64,000 nt of DNA from Spisula solida (Eukaryota > Mollusca > Bivalvia > Venerida > Mactridae), in NCBI GenBank assembly GCA_947247005.1, contig OX365955.1:43255822-43319821 (forward strand), given 5' to 3'. The position numbers and the translations under genes were made by a program. Positions 1 to 12,436 of this stretch are shown one piece after another. Each line of letters begins with the position of its first letter. The first letter of the stretch is position 1. Under the pieces are notes generated by a model. It saw only the letters and a program-made list of their open reading frames with translations. It was not told the DNA's origin and searched no databases.

Positions 1-41
1 ACGTTATCACGATTCTTGAATAAACTCTTAATATCACATAC

Positions 42-3000
42 CTGCAATTGTTTGACTTTTTCTTTCAAAACTTTGGTCTCATTGTCCTTCTTTTCAGTTT
101 CAATACCATAGTCTGTTAATAGAACATCAGTCATTGTGGATTGATTCTCCATAGAAACTTGCAACTTGGTGGATAGAACTTCAGTCATTGTGGATCGATT
201 CTCCAATGAAACTTCCATCTTGGTGGATAGAACTTCAGTCATTGTGGATTGATTCTCCATTGAAACTTCCATCTTGGTTGATATAGTGTCAGTCATAGTG
301 GATTGATCCATTAAAACTTCCAACTTGTTTGTAACATCATCAGTCATAGTGGATTGATTCTTAACAGATATTTGCATCTTCTCATTTACCTTTCTTACAC
401 CTCCATCAGCTAGCATACTTTCAGTTCCCACACTTACTGTGGACATGTCAGGCCGCTCTTGTACATCAACTGAACGATTCAGAATTGTCTCTTGCACAGC
501 AGAAATCTCAAGTACATTAGGACTAGCTGCACTTCTGTTTGGTTCAAAGACAGCAGCACTTGCTTGTAAAGTGGACGGTTTAAACACTGGAGCATTATGT
601 CGCATACTTGTTTCTCCCAAATTACCAGCATCAGACCCATCAAATGAAGCATTAACTGATGAACTAAACGAGTCTGGGTTGAACTCTGGTGCATCATGTC
701 GAAGTCCACCAGATACATGTCTTGTCCTTCGACTAGGAGTGAAGTCTGGTGAATCAAGATTAGCACCTGTACTGCCCGGCTCGGGGGTAGAATCAAATCT
801 ATGTTGTTCGCCATCGACACTACCTTGTCTACTTCCATTCCTTCTTACCATAGCATCAACTTCAAGGTCACTATCAGTCATACTATCAAATGCATCCTTT
901 ATATGAATTCCCCTCATTAAAGCTTTAGTTTTAAATGCATCAACTGCATCACTTACTGAACCTTCACGACTACTTTTAGCAGAGTCTCCAGAGAAAGAAT
1001 AGTTGAAAAATTTCTCTTTTGCAGAATTAAAACCACTTGGGTTCAAAATAGTCCTTCTTTTGCTTGGTTGAACTGTCATTTCATTTGGTTCCTTCCCTGA
1101 TTTGTAAACTGGACTTTCAATTCTAGTTTGCTTAGAGTCTTTCTTTTGAGGACTTTCGATTGTAATTCCATGTTTTGATGCAGTCTGTTTGAAGAAGAAC
1201 TTCTCAAAGTCATCAGTACTTTCATCTCGTGGTGTTATTATCATTTCTTTAACTTCAGTATCGTATCTTCCACATTCTTCAGACTCGTACCTTTCATGTT
1301 CTTCAGTATCATATATTTCACATTCTTCAGTATCATATCTTTCACATTCTTCAGTATCATATCTTTCACATTCTTCAGTATCATATCTTTCACATTCTTC
1401 AGTATTATACCTTCCACATTCTTCAGACTCATATCGTCCACGTTCTTCAGTATCATATCTTTCACGTCCTTTATCAGCAGGGGTATCAGGGACTGTTTCT
1501 CTCTCATCAATCAAATCCCATGAATACAGGCTTTCTCCTGAAGTTACACGCTCTTGATATGTCGAGTTCTCTTTCTCCACCCTGTACATTGCTCTCTTAG
1601 CTTCAGGAATGTTTTCAGTACTGGAATGTTCAGTATTTTCAGTTACCAATAAAGATTCATAAAACTTACAGATTCCTTTAGCAATTGCTTGCTTCACAAT
1701 AATGCTAGCTATGTTTGTCAAGTCATCTGAGCTTTCGGAATTTCCTTTCTCCGATTTCTTTTTAACAGATTGTTGTCTCTTACATTTGTCACCATGTTTG
1801 TCATAACCAGTTATCATTGCATCAATAAAATCACTGTCTATTGCTCCATTACAATCTACAAGCGGTTTATCTACATCAGAAACCAATACTGTTTCACTTT
1901 CCTTGGCTACATCACTGATCTCATCTCTTATTTCATTGACTTTATCACCAAGTTTTGTATCATCCATCACATCAACTTCATCAATACATGTATCTTCTTC
2001 ATGATCCATATTTTCTCTGCTTTCAGAGTTTTCATTGGAACACATAAACTCATGTTCTTCTATAACACTTTCATCATCACTCAAGTCATCTTGCCCTTCT
2101 TCCAAGTCATCAAAGTTGTTATTCAATGCATTAACCTCTACTGATGGTGCAAAGTTGCTTTCCATTCTCATAACCCCTCCAATACCCTGCTGCGTATTAT
2201 CCTGACTGGTTCCCTTTTGTGAGTTACTTGTAAAACCTTCACTTACAACTTCATTAAACATCTGTTTTTCATGGATATCGTTTACATAATCAACACTAGG
2301 AGCATTTTCTGTCTTGATATTTTCAGCAAAACTCCATGCATTTCCAGTCAGACTATGTTCTTGTGTATCAAATTCATCAATTTCAGGAGAACTCTCGATA
2401 GTCTCAGTCTTTGCATGTTTTTGTACATAAAAATTCACCAAATCCTGACGATTAAAATTACCACTAGGGTTAGTACTTTTCATGAAACATTCAAACGAGT
2501 CTTGTGATTGGGAAATGGTTGATGTTGATGTAACAGTGGAATCCACTGATCGAGTGCTTGCACTACCGGTTATCATTAAGTGAGATTCCGTACTAGATGT
2601 AACTGATGAAGCGGTAGATGCCGTTGACGCAGTAAAAGTTGATGCTAATGTATTGACGGGAGATTCTGATGGGTATGGTGGGGGCAAGGTTGTGGAATAT
2701 GGCACAGTCTCTGAAACACCAAAATATTGTAAGTCAATATTTATTTATTTTAAGGCATTAAGCTGAAAATATTCATATTATCTAAATTATAAACAGTTAA
2801 ATAATCAATTGACTTAAACCGCATTGCAGAATGCAGAAGCATTACATGTACTAGATTTTATTTCTTCTACAGCAAGTAATCTACATTTTTTCACCTAAAT
2901 TCCTGAACTCTAGACTCATGGTATCAATCCCGATACACCGCTTTTCAGTTCCGTGAGAGAATTATTATATTTTCATATGGCTCTGACAGAACTGAAAACC

Positions 3001-6000
3001 TATGTAACGCTCGGACGGAACTCAGATGTCATGTATCCTTAGTGTTACATTGGTTTTCAGTTCCGACACAGCCATATGAAAACAGAACAACTCCCTCACG
3101 GAACAGAAAAGCAGTGTATCAGGATTCATACCGTGAGATTCATCAGAGCAAACTGTTACTCATGTAGTACACGGTGGCAAGCAAATATTGGCCACATTGT
3201 GAGCAGAAATGAACATTGTAAGGATATAAAGAATGCACCATTGTGAACAGTGAATGTCTGTCAGGTTAACCGAGTCAGTACAGTTTTACACTGCAAATCT
3301 AGGCTGTCTGTTTGAAACCTGAGTGAGGTGTATTGACTGATGATCATTTTAGTCACATGACCTTAAAGATATGTTAGTTTGATCATATTAGTCACATAAC
3401 CTTAAAGTTCAGTCAGTCTGATCATAGTGATCATGTTAGTCACATGACCTTAAAGTTCTGCTAGTTTGATCACAGTGGTCACATGACCTTAAAGTTACGT
3501 CAGTCAGATCATAGTGGTCACATGACCTTAAAGTGCCGTCAGTTTGATCACAGTGGTCACATGACCTTAAAGTTTCGTCAGTTTGATCACAGTGGTCACA
3601 TGACCTTTAAGTTCTGTCAGTTTGATCACAGTGGTCACAGACCTTAAAGTTTCGTCAGTGTGATCACATGACCTTAAACTTCTGTCAGTTTGATCACAGT
3701 GGTCACAGACCTTAAAGTTTCACAGACCTTAAAGTTTCGTCAGTGTGATCACAGTGGTCACATGACCTTAAACTTCTGTCAGTTTGATCACAGTGGTCAC
3801 AGACCTTAAAGTTTCATCAGTGTGATCACAGTGGTCACATGACCTTTAAGTTCTGTCAGTTTGATCACAGTGGTCACAGACCTTAAAGTTTCGTCAGTGT
3901 GATCACAGTGGTCACATGACCTTAAACTTCTGTCAGTTTGACAAACATGTACACAACACCTGAATTAACAAACCACTTGTAATACACAAACCAATATTAA
4001 TGAATATGAATTTCTAATTTCTACAAATAATAACTCTGTATTAAACAGCCACCTGCTACAAAACAGTCATGTTAAGCTGGTCCTTAAAAAAATATTTGTT
4101 TGTGGTAACTCCAACCCATCGAAATGGCTCCTACCCACTTTTTTCCAGCCCATTTCCTTATAAAGCTATATAGACCCAATTGTTTTTACAGGTTCCCCCC
4201 GAAAATGTCTATACAAAAAAAATTTGACCTACCTACCCACCTTAAAAATCTTGGGTCCCGTTACCACAAACACAATTTTTTAAGGACGGCCTTAGCTTAT
4301 CCTTGTCTGACTGCTTAAGACAGGCTAGACTATGTCTACGTCCCAAGAGGGGTTCGACATTAGCGGCAGATAGATAGACTCATGATCTCAACAAATATGA
4401 TGAACATACCTTGAACATTGTAATGTTGTGCCAAAGCTTGTAATCTTGGCGGAATGAATCTCCATCTCTGTGGTGTAGGGGATGCACTAAGAATGAAATA
4501 TAACAAAGATATGCTCATTCTTAACAAGAGGGTCACATTGTGTAGTTATGACACACAGTATGAATCCCGATACACCGCTTTTCAGTTCTGTGAGAGAATT
4601 GTTCTATTTTTATATAGCTCTGACGGAACTGAAAACTCATGTAACGCTCGGACGGAACTAAGATTTCATGTATCCCGAGTGTTACATTGTTTACAGTTCT
4701 GTCAGAGCCATATGAAAACAACAATTCTCTCACGGAACTGAAAAGCGGTGTATCGGGATTCATACTGTGTGACAGTTTCATATAGATAGGGTCACACTTG
4801 GTTCCCTCAAGTGTTAACATTCTCTTTTACTGTAAAATCATTATTTTTCGAGGGAGTCGAATTTTCGTTGATTTCATTGTTGAAAGACCAAGAAAGTTGA
4901 TCCCCAGGATTAATCGACATCTAAAAGTCGGACAAGTGTTTTCCCTTTTGTGTTCTGTAATCCACCAATTTACAACCCCATGAAAATACATTTTTATCGA
5001 AATTCACGAAATTTAATACCCACAAAAATATGTGATTTTACAGTATAATTATGGTCCATTGACCTTATTTACATCCTCAGATAATCTAATATTAGACTTG
5101 ACTTACATTTGTGCTCGTAAGTTTCATAAAGAAAGGTGATCTTTTTTATTACCTCAGATTAGCCAGCATCAACTGTGACTGACTTAAAGATTACATTGAT
5201 TTTGCTTTGCAACTAATCGTTTTATAGCAGTGTCAGTAAAATTTTAATCAACAAAATATGTTTAAACATCAACAAGTACCAAGCTTTATTTTAATTGGTA
5301 AACAGTTTAGACACATGTATGTTTTATAGTGTTAAGTCATTTTGACCATCATGTTTATATGGTATGTATTTGTATGCCACTTCCTTCTTTATTTCACGAG
5401 TTCATCACTGTATGTTGACAACATAAACCATAAGTCAATGAATGTAATGTACCTTACCATTGACAAATATACAAGTGATATTCAATTAAATTTTACAACA
5501 GCACAACCTCTGTAGAGCAACACCCTTTGGGATCTGTAAATATTGACCATTATGTAGAGGTTGCTGCTCTACAGAGGTTAAATTTAGAGTAAATATCATC
5601 TTAGGGAAATTTTGAAGGTGTTGTTGTAAAGAGGTTGTTGCTCTACAGAGGGCTGCTCTGGAGAGGTTGTACCGAAGTATTAATTTTATAATTGATACTT
5701 TCTGATGCATTTAGAATCTGCCCATTTTTAAAACATGTATTTTTAGGTATCATGTATCCTATTCCTGGTAAACTAGGTTATTCTGTTTAAAGTTTTTTTT
5801 CTTGTTAGTGACCTTGATCCCAATGACCCCACTTTCAATACCAAGTAACGTCTTCATACAAGTTAATGATACAGCAAGTTTCATCACATAATCTCATTCA
5901 TATTTAAAGTTATTAAACAGTAACATACTTTCTACTTTTACTGACAGTGACCTTGACCCCAAAGGCACCGCTAACAATGCAATGTAATGCCTTCACTCAA

Positions 6001-8310
6001 GCTATCTACCGGTACACAGAAATATTCTTCACTAGACTTCATTCCTAACCTAAGTTATTGAGCAGAAACTGATTTTCTATTTTAAGTAGCAATGACCCTG
6101 AGCCCATCAGCTCAATTTTCAAGTCCCATGCCAAATTTTAGTTTTCCATGGTATATTTGTATGTTTAGACAATGAATGACTAGAATTTATTCTGACTTGG
6201 TTTGGGACTCTGAATTGTATTTTTCCAAGAATTTCAGGGGAGTGGGTGTTTCCCACTTGAGACTAAAAACTTTTCCAGACAAACCCTGTACAGTACCAAC
6301 CTTCTATTGGATGCACTGTATAAAGGAGCTCCTTCATAACTTTGAGAGATTGTATGCATGTTTCCGCTGTGAGAGGTATGCAGGTTTCCGCTGTGAGAGG
6401 TTGGATGCAGGTTTCCGCTGTAAGAGGTCGTCACGACGAGAGCTTGGTGCATGTTTCCAGAGACTGGCAGTGACGATGTAGGTGGTTGAGTGAAATCAGC
6501 TTTATAAAATGGAGGTGGAATTCCAATAGCTGGTGGTGACCGCATGTAGTGAAAGCCTGGATGTATCGGTGGACTGGTAAAACCAGAGTACTGTGCTACC
6601 CCAGACTGTAAATGGTGAAGACAAAAATTATATAAATAACAATTAAGAATTGCAAGCAATACAGAAGTCCCCTACCGGTTTTAAGCCATTTTCAATGTTT
6701 CTGTTGCCATATCAGAATCAAAATATATTTAGACGTGCATAATCCCCTTATTGCCCTCTATCCACATACTAAGTTTCATAAACTTAGCTTGGAAACTGTT
6801 TGAGTTATGACAGGATCCAGATTTTTTGACGGACGGACTGACTGACAGACGGAGGGCAAACCTATAGTCCCCTCAAAAACCGGTAGGGGACTTATTAAAT
6901 ATACACTGATGTACGTTTAAGTAGCCCAAGATATGATCAGATAAGTTACATGAAGTTTATGAATGGCATTTTCTTCACATTCACTACTGATCAATTGGGC
7001 TGCGTATCGGTTAGAATGATTGATACTATATTTGTATCAATACAAAATGATCGATATTTGATATATCATATGATATTTTCTTTAAGCAATAAAACGCCTA
7101 AATAGGAAGGTATTAGCTTGCAATATGTATTTAACTTGCAGAACACAATTGAAACAAGACATGTAACACAAAGGTTCGTAGTTTACTCTGTTTACACATG
7201 TTTTATAGTATTTTGTATCAATTGCTTAGCCACGAGATGTTAATTTCACAGCAGTTTTTGTTTGAATTTTGTGACGAAACACCGAATGGACATCGAAAAA
7301 CTCGACTTAAAGGGGATATTATTGGTTTCCATGTGTATTTGTTGTTGATCGATTATTTCACCGATACAGAAACATTCGATTTGATGTATCGATCGAACGC
7401 AAAATACCGGTATTCGATTTATATCGTAAACCGGTATGCAGTCCTATTGATCAAGACAGTTTCTGATTAATAATTCCCTGACATTGGGAACCCTGACAGA
7501 TACACCTATGGAAGGGAAGCGTTGACAGAGGAAGCTGCAGATTTGTTTTGGAAACCATCTCAAGCATTAAGCTAGATTTTTCCAAAATTTTAAGGATAAG
7601 AATTATCACTATATGTGTTGAAAATACCCAGATACTGCTTGTCTCAATTACGTTAGAATAGTTCTGTACTGATAAATCTAGCAGTTTCGTTGAAACTATA
7701 CGAATGGTACCAAAAAATTTTCAACAAAATTTGGATGGACCAACCAAAGAATGGACGGTCAAACCTGAAGCATGACTCAAATATAGCACCATATACTTTG
7801 TATCTCATTCTGGGGTTATAACAGAACATGAAGAGTATGCATGATGTACCTGTAAGGCTGGTGTATAGGTAGAATGCCCTTGGACTGTCTGGTGTTGAGT
7901 GTAGTTGTAATAAGGACTACCCCTGAAATATACGTACATTATAAGCTTGGCATTTTTCAACACATTTTTTTAGAAATATGTAAGAAAATGAGGTCTAATC
8001 TGAGATAAAACAAGCATTGTGAGGAAAACAACTTTAGAAATAATCCACTCCATGAAGTTTACATAAACTTCTGATTGAAACTATGTTTTATACAACAAGA
8101 GGCCCCAAAGCCCAGGCTCATAAACACCCAGTAAGGCAGGCTACAAAATTACAGCAAGATTGCCACAAGAATATACGATACTTACATATGATGCTGAGGA
8201 TAAAATACAGGAACACCCTGTGGTTGTGGGGCATACACATGACACATTGCAGGAAATCCTGGGGCAGGCACACTTCCCCTAGCATATCCATGATATTGGC
8301 CCGGATCCAT
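42..8310 (-). CDS. Large unrecognised low-complexity/coiled-coil protein, 5' part (five coding exons, continues past left edge)
   Basis: Coding exons, in transcript order, are 8310-8186, 7922-7850, 6605-6301, 4486-4410 and 2710-42. All have AG/GT borders and the phase holds across every junction, giving 1,083 codons ending in phase 0 at a GTATGT donor. The ATG at 8310 has a good context, and an in-frame TGA lies upstream in the spliced leader, so the start is firm. The N-terminus (residues 1-170) is rich in Pro, Tyr, His and Gln and carries SGN(L/M)H repeats. Exon 4 encodes a basic stretch (PQRWRFIPPRLQAL). The large exon is Ser/Thr-rich, then strongly acidic. It next carries about nine copies of an 8-residue repeat (ERYDTEEC-like, about residues 608-680), and five 18-19-residue repeats (QSTMTEVLSTKMEVSMEN-like, about 976-1060) leading into a Lys/Glu-rich likely coiled coil. 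I do not recognise the family. It could be a cytoskeletal, centrosomal or RNA-granule protein, but nothing decides this. Confidence 0.8.
2915..3137. mobile_element. Foldback (MITE-like) element, family A copy 1
   Basis: About 223 bp of near-complete inverted repeat. The left arm contains CCCGATACACCGCTTTTCAG and the right arm its imperfect complement ending ATTCATACCGTGAG. The same element occurs at 4551-4772. It lies in the intron before the last exon seen of the large protein gene. Confidence 0.75.
3342..3939. repeat. 39-bp minisatellite (TGATCACAGTGGTCA / ACATGACCTTAAAG units)
   Basis: Roughly 15 head-to-tail units of about 39 bp, some shortened to about 23-31 bp by internal deletion. Each full unit carries TGATCACAGTGGTCACATGA followed by CCTTAAAGTTTCGTCAGTT. 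The array sits in an intron of the large protein gene. Confidence 0.9.
4551..4772. mobile_element. Foldback (MITE-like) element, family A copy 2
   Basis: A 222-bp palindromic element. The arms GTATGAATCCCGATACACCG and its complement at 4743-4767 match almost perfectly. It is the younger-looking copy of the element at 2915-3137. The two copies flank the small exon 4486-4410. Confidence 0.8.
4828..5045. mobile_element. MITE-like element, TACTGTAAAATCA family, copy 1
   Basis: About 218 bp bounded by TACTGTAAAATCA and its complement TGATTTTACAGTA. The body contains GAAATTTAATACCCACA. A second copy lies at 37729-37958 in the opposite orientation. Confidence 0.75.
5503..5671. mobile_element. Short inverted-repeat element with ACAACCTCT ends
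   Basis: About 169 bp. The left end ACAACCTCTGTAGAGCA matches the complement of the right end (GCTCTGGAGAGGTTGT). An internal related motif (GAGGTTGTTGCTCTACAGAG) is repeated. There is no coding capacity. Confidence 0.55.
6665..6893. mobile_element. MITE-like element with AAGTCCCCTACCGGTTTT ends
   Basis: About 229 bp with inverted ends AAGTCCCCTACCGGTTTT and AAAACCGGTAGGGGACTT, which are perfect over 18 bp. An internal GACGGACGGACTGACTGACA tract is present. It is intronic in the large protein gene. Confidence 0.8.
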
Positions 8311-8888
8311 CCTGCTACAATAAAAAGCATTTCATGAAAATTGTGTATTCTATAAATGCACCAGTCAATTGAAACCACAACCCCGACCATGGGGAATAGC
8401 GGGGATTTTTTCGGGTAAAATCCCTGCCCCAAGGACCATACACTACAGTTGGTAAAACCCCTGCACATAACTATGCTGAAATTGAACTAGCACATCCACC
8501 AAAATTCATGGCTATGCACTAAGTATTTTCCTCCACTAAATCTAGGTCACTAACTTTCAGTGCAATTTGCAAATGCTACTGTTGCTGATGACCTTGAGCA
8601 GTAATTGTGTTAAACTGTCGTCTGCATTTTGACAAGATTTGAAGACTAAACTGCTAAATCTTCTGAAAATATTTGCAACATTCTTCCATCATTCCATGAT
8701 TTAAATTTTGCATTATGTTATTAAATAATTTCCTTTAGACAGTGAAACAGTGTACACATTTATTATAATTGTTAATCACTTCGCGATACTATAATCTATA
8801 GTTATGTCCCAGTGCCTTGGGGCGAAGTGTCGCGGGGCGAACCAGCACAACGTCTAGTAGTGTGGTGATTATACAAGGCATGCAATGA

Positions 8889-8897
8889 CCTTACCTT
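8889..8897 (-). promoter_or_regulatory. Splice donor of the probable 5' UTR exon of the large protein gene
   Basis: On the minus strand a good donor (GAACAAG followed by GTAAGG) ends an exon at 8895. Spliced to the acceptor just before the ATG at 8310, it gives a leader with an in-frame TGA three codons upstream of the start. The transcription start is not visible. Confidence 0.5.
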
Positions 8898-9243
8898 GTT
8901 CAGGGACAGTTGTATTTCAGAGAATAAACGTCCATGCAATATAACAAAATGATGCAAGACAGGACATCTCAAGATAATTCGACACTTTCAACCACAAATA
9001 TTTTGCAGCCATGAAACGTTTTGAGTTGCCTCCCCTTTTGGCGCCACAGGATTGGGAAAAGTCGAAATTAATCCGTACCTTGACGAAGCCGGCGGGCATG
9101 TAGGACCTAGTCTTATAGCATCTCATTCTTATTATGTTTGGCAAAAAAATTGGAGCAACGAATAAGGCCCAGTGGTTGATTGAATGACCTGAGTCTGACT
9201 GACAAAACATGTGTTGTATTTTTTTAATAATTACAGTAGGAAT

Positions 9244-10022
9244 CATGGGCGTAGGAGCGTCTTCAACATTGGGGGGCCAAATATTTGGGAAGGGGGGGGG
9301 GGGGGGGGGGGCAAAAAATGTTTTTTGAGATAAGTGGGGGGCCATATTAAGTGTTAATAAGCTATGGTGAAAGTTTGTGTTTATATTCACTAAGGTAAGG
9401 TATATCTACAAAGTTTTTTGCTTGTCAAAATACCGGGTAAAAAATTGAACCCTATCATAAAGTACATCATGTAGTATTTCAGTAGGGGGGTCCGGGGGCA
9501 TGCTCCCCCGGGATTTTTTTTAAAACATTGGATCAATCTGGTGCGTTCTGAGATTATTTTTTGGTAAGATCAATCAAATTAAGTCCTTATTTTGTAAATA
9601 TTTTTACTAATTATTAAAAAGATGCCCGAATTCTGAGAGTTTTAGTGGTTTAGTAAGGGAATTTAACAAAGCAATGACAAAGTTTAAAAGTAATATAGGA
9701 GCTGGTGCAAACTTTATCTTTCAATGTATTTCTCTAGTCTTTGTACATGCAGCTCTTTTCAACAATTACGTGATCAGGTGATAACTTATTTTATAGAATA
9801 AAATAAATTTGCGAGCGAAGCGAGCACGAAAATTCACATTTTATACTTTTTAACCAAGGATAAAAGGCAAATTACCTATTACAAGACTATTTTAGGCGGG
9901 AAATTATGAATATGGTCTGAATTATTGGGGGGGGGGGGGGCAAACGATATCTTGGCCCCCCCTGTCCTAACATTGGGGGGGGGGGCCTGGCCCCCCTGGC
10001 CCCCCTTCAACTACGCCCATGG
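9244..10022. mobile_element. Poly-G-rich inverted-repeat element with CATGGGCGTAG ends
   Basis: About 780 bp bounded by CATGGGCGTAG and CTACGCCCATG. Long G runs (9292-9311, 9930-9942, 9975-9985) lie next to GGGGGCCC-type inverted segments. The minus-strand open frame inside it is low complexity and not a gene. The interior shows no transposase. Confidence 0.65.
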
Positions 10023-10963
10023 GAATACGTTGAGAATGACAGTAACATTGTTACATGCATGTCTCCACCAACACCTGGGACCACTGCCCCTTCTTTCCCT
10101 CCATCTCGGGGACAAGCTCCCTGTGAAAAGTAACCAGTATTGAGTTGGTAATCACACTACTCGTATAACTGATCTCATACTAGAATACTGTAGATTGTAG
10201 GGGGGGGGGGGGGGGGGTCTGGAGTAAAGTGTTAATACAGGCTTTATCAACCACTATATAAATGTATCTTTAATAACAGTGGTTGACCACGTTGGTGCCT
10301 TCAAGAGGGATCTGGTCACAGCCTTGACCGACAAACTGCATTTTATACAGTTTTTATTGATACTGGTTTATATTTGCGCAACTTTTAATTGGCCATGATT
10401 GTAGCGATAGAAGAGTGGTATAATTGGATCAAGCAGGCGCGTAGCTAGCCCATAATCATGTGGATTCACTATTGTTCTAGGCGGTCGGGGTCATGTTCCC
10501 CCGGAAAATTTTGAAAACAATGGTGTAATCTGGTGCATTTCATACATGCCAGGTTTCTAAGACCCCTATGCAGGAGATTGGTGTTGGAAATGCAGGAGAT
10601 TTCAATGAAATGCAGGAGATTTTCCTTGCGCGAACTATCGACTAAATTGAAGAAGTTTATATGCAGTTTTCCCATGCTTTTACTTGTTTGACAATGACAT
10701 GCATGCAAAATGATCATTTTCATCATGTAAACAATGAATGTCAGGTTCCAATATGTTCAAGTCTTACTGACTCATAGTTCAAAATACTCGCCTCAAGCAG
10801 AATACCCAAGACATTTAAGACCAGGGTACCCTAAGTGCAAGTCACTAATGACAATTTTAACAAAATACAAATTCCAAAATCATTTTTAAATATATATTAT
10901 TTATATTTTATTGCATATATTATATCAACAACAAACATTTCATACATTATGTATCAGTATTTT
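10023..10963. other. Intergenic, no gene seen; isolated poly-G run
   Basis: No coding exon recognised. It contains an 18-base G run at 10200-10217 and a degraded fragment resembling the end of the preceding G-rich element near 10433-10510. Confidence 0.6.
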
Positions 10964-11458
10964 CAGCTGACTTAATTAACACAATGCAGCTGACTTAACA
11001 CAATGCAGCTGACTTAACACAATGCATCTGACTTAACACAATGCATCTGACTTAACACAATGCAGTTGACTTAATTAACACAATGCAGCTGACTTAACAC
11101 AATGCAGCTGACTTAACACAATGCAGTTGACTTAACACAATGCAGCTGACTTAATTAACACAATGCAGCTGACTTAATTAACACAATGCAGCTGACTTAA
11201 CACAATGCAGCTGATTTAACACAATGCAGTTGACTTAACACAATGCATCTGACTTAACACAATGCAGTTGACTTAATTAACACAATGCAGCTGACTTAAC
11301 ACAATGCAGCTGACTTAACACAATGCAGTTGACTTAATTAACACAATGCAGCTGACTTAACACAATGCAGCTGACTTAATTAACACAATGCAACTGACTT
11401 AACACAATGCAGCTGGCTTAACACAATCCATCTGACTTAACACAATGCAGCTGACTTA
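10964..11458. repeat. 19/23-bp minisatellite (AACACAATGCAGCTGACTT)
   Basis: About 25 head-to-tail units of 19 bp, interspersed with 23-bp units that carry an extra TTAA (TTAATTAAC). Most units contain the E-box CAGCTG, and others have CAGTTG or CATCTG there. Confidence 0.95.
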
Positions 11459-12229
11459 AGCGTTCCCGAGGTGCTTTATTTAGTTCTAACAACCACAAAG
11501 GTTTAATTAACGTGCGTGTAACAACCTAATTTTCAGAATCATTAATTTGTTGATAAACGCGAAAATTGGCCGAGTACTGTTCAAAAGAAAGCTAACACAT
11601 AAATCAAACAAATGTTCCCATTTTCAATGATTATGTTAACATAAGCTTAAGATATGCTTATAAAAGTCTATTTGCCAGTCCCTTTTCAGGGCAGCAAAAT
11701 TCTTTCTGTATGATAACGTTGTTAACCAATGTTCATATGTCTGTAGCTACTAGTAAGCGAAATATGGCAGACCAGACCGACGTTCAGTGGTTATGATAGA
11801 TCGCATATATTTTACACTTCTTATAATACTAAAACTACCTCTCAGCTTAGGCTCTGGAGACCCGTATGGTGATTAGTAAATCAAAGGAATAGTTAGAACA
11901 GTGACCTTTTCTATGTTTCCGAGAGGCGATCAGTGCCTGGGAACGTTGCCACGGTGTCGTTGGTGGCGAGCTGCTTTTGCTTTGAAGGCTCCATTTACTT
12001 GAATTCGGCCATGGTCAGAGCTTGCCGTACTTTTCTCGACGGCGCCTGGTCCTAGCATGCGTGTAACCTAGCACTCCGTAACTGCTTCAACTAAGTCGAT
12101 GTTTTGCTTCTGTGACAACTATGTAAAGAGACGATAAAGGTGTACCTCAGAATGTTACACTTGTAGGTGGAATCGCCTTTTCGCTATAGATAGCACTTCA
12201 TTGTAGGCTATTATAGTGGTGTAGCCGCT

Positions 12230-12436
12230 TTAAAATGGTAGATCGAGTCCGCACGACTGGTACATCACATAGACTGCAGGCGGAATCGGTTCGAAATTCA
12301 TCATTTCTTTTTTAGCAACAGTGTAGTTTCCTGTCTTTTCTTGAAAGACGTTTTGCAGATTACCGATTTGCTGCACTAAGTTTAGAAGGTTTCTAACGTT
12401 TACTGCTCCGCAGCCGTACACGCATAATCCATTGAT
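12230..12436 (-). CDS. Possible terminal coding exon, unknown product
   Basis: An open frame of about 68 codons with no in-frame ATG near its start. It encodes a plausible soluble sequence (…VNVRNLLNLVQQIGNLQNVF…, ending CGLDLPF) and stops at TAA. Base composition is more even than in the flanks, which might mark an exon. No convincing acceptor was fixed and no partner exon was found. It may be chance or a fragment of a decayed gene. Confidence 0.2.
   Translation of the reverse strand: MNGLCVYGCGAVNVRNLLNLVQQIGNLQNVFQEKTGNYTVAKKEMMNFEPIPPAVYVMYQSCGLDLPF

Noticed and set aside
439..906. Plus-strand frames over the first 2.1 kb
   Set aside because: Shadows of the minus-strand 2.67-kb coding exon, whose frame is supported by splice phases and protein repeats.
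8917..9390. 157-codon minus-strand frame
   Set aside because: It crosses the poly-G element and its Pro run comes from the G tract; no domain seen.
10964..11458. CRISPR-like regular repeats
   Set aside because: Units are directly adjacent with no unique spacers, in a eukaryotic genome; it is a minisatellite. The same holds for the arrays at 3342, 15395, 56103 and 63222.
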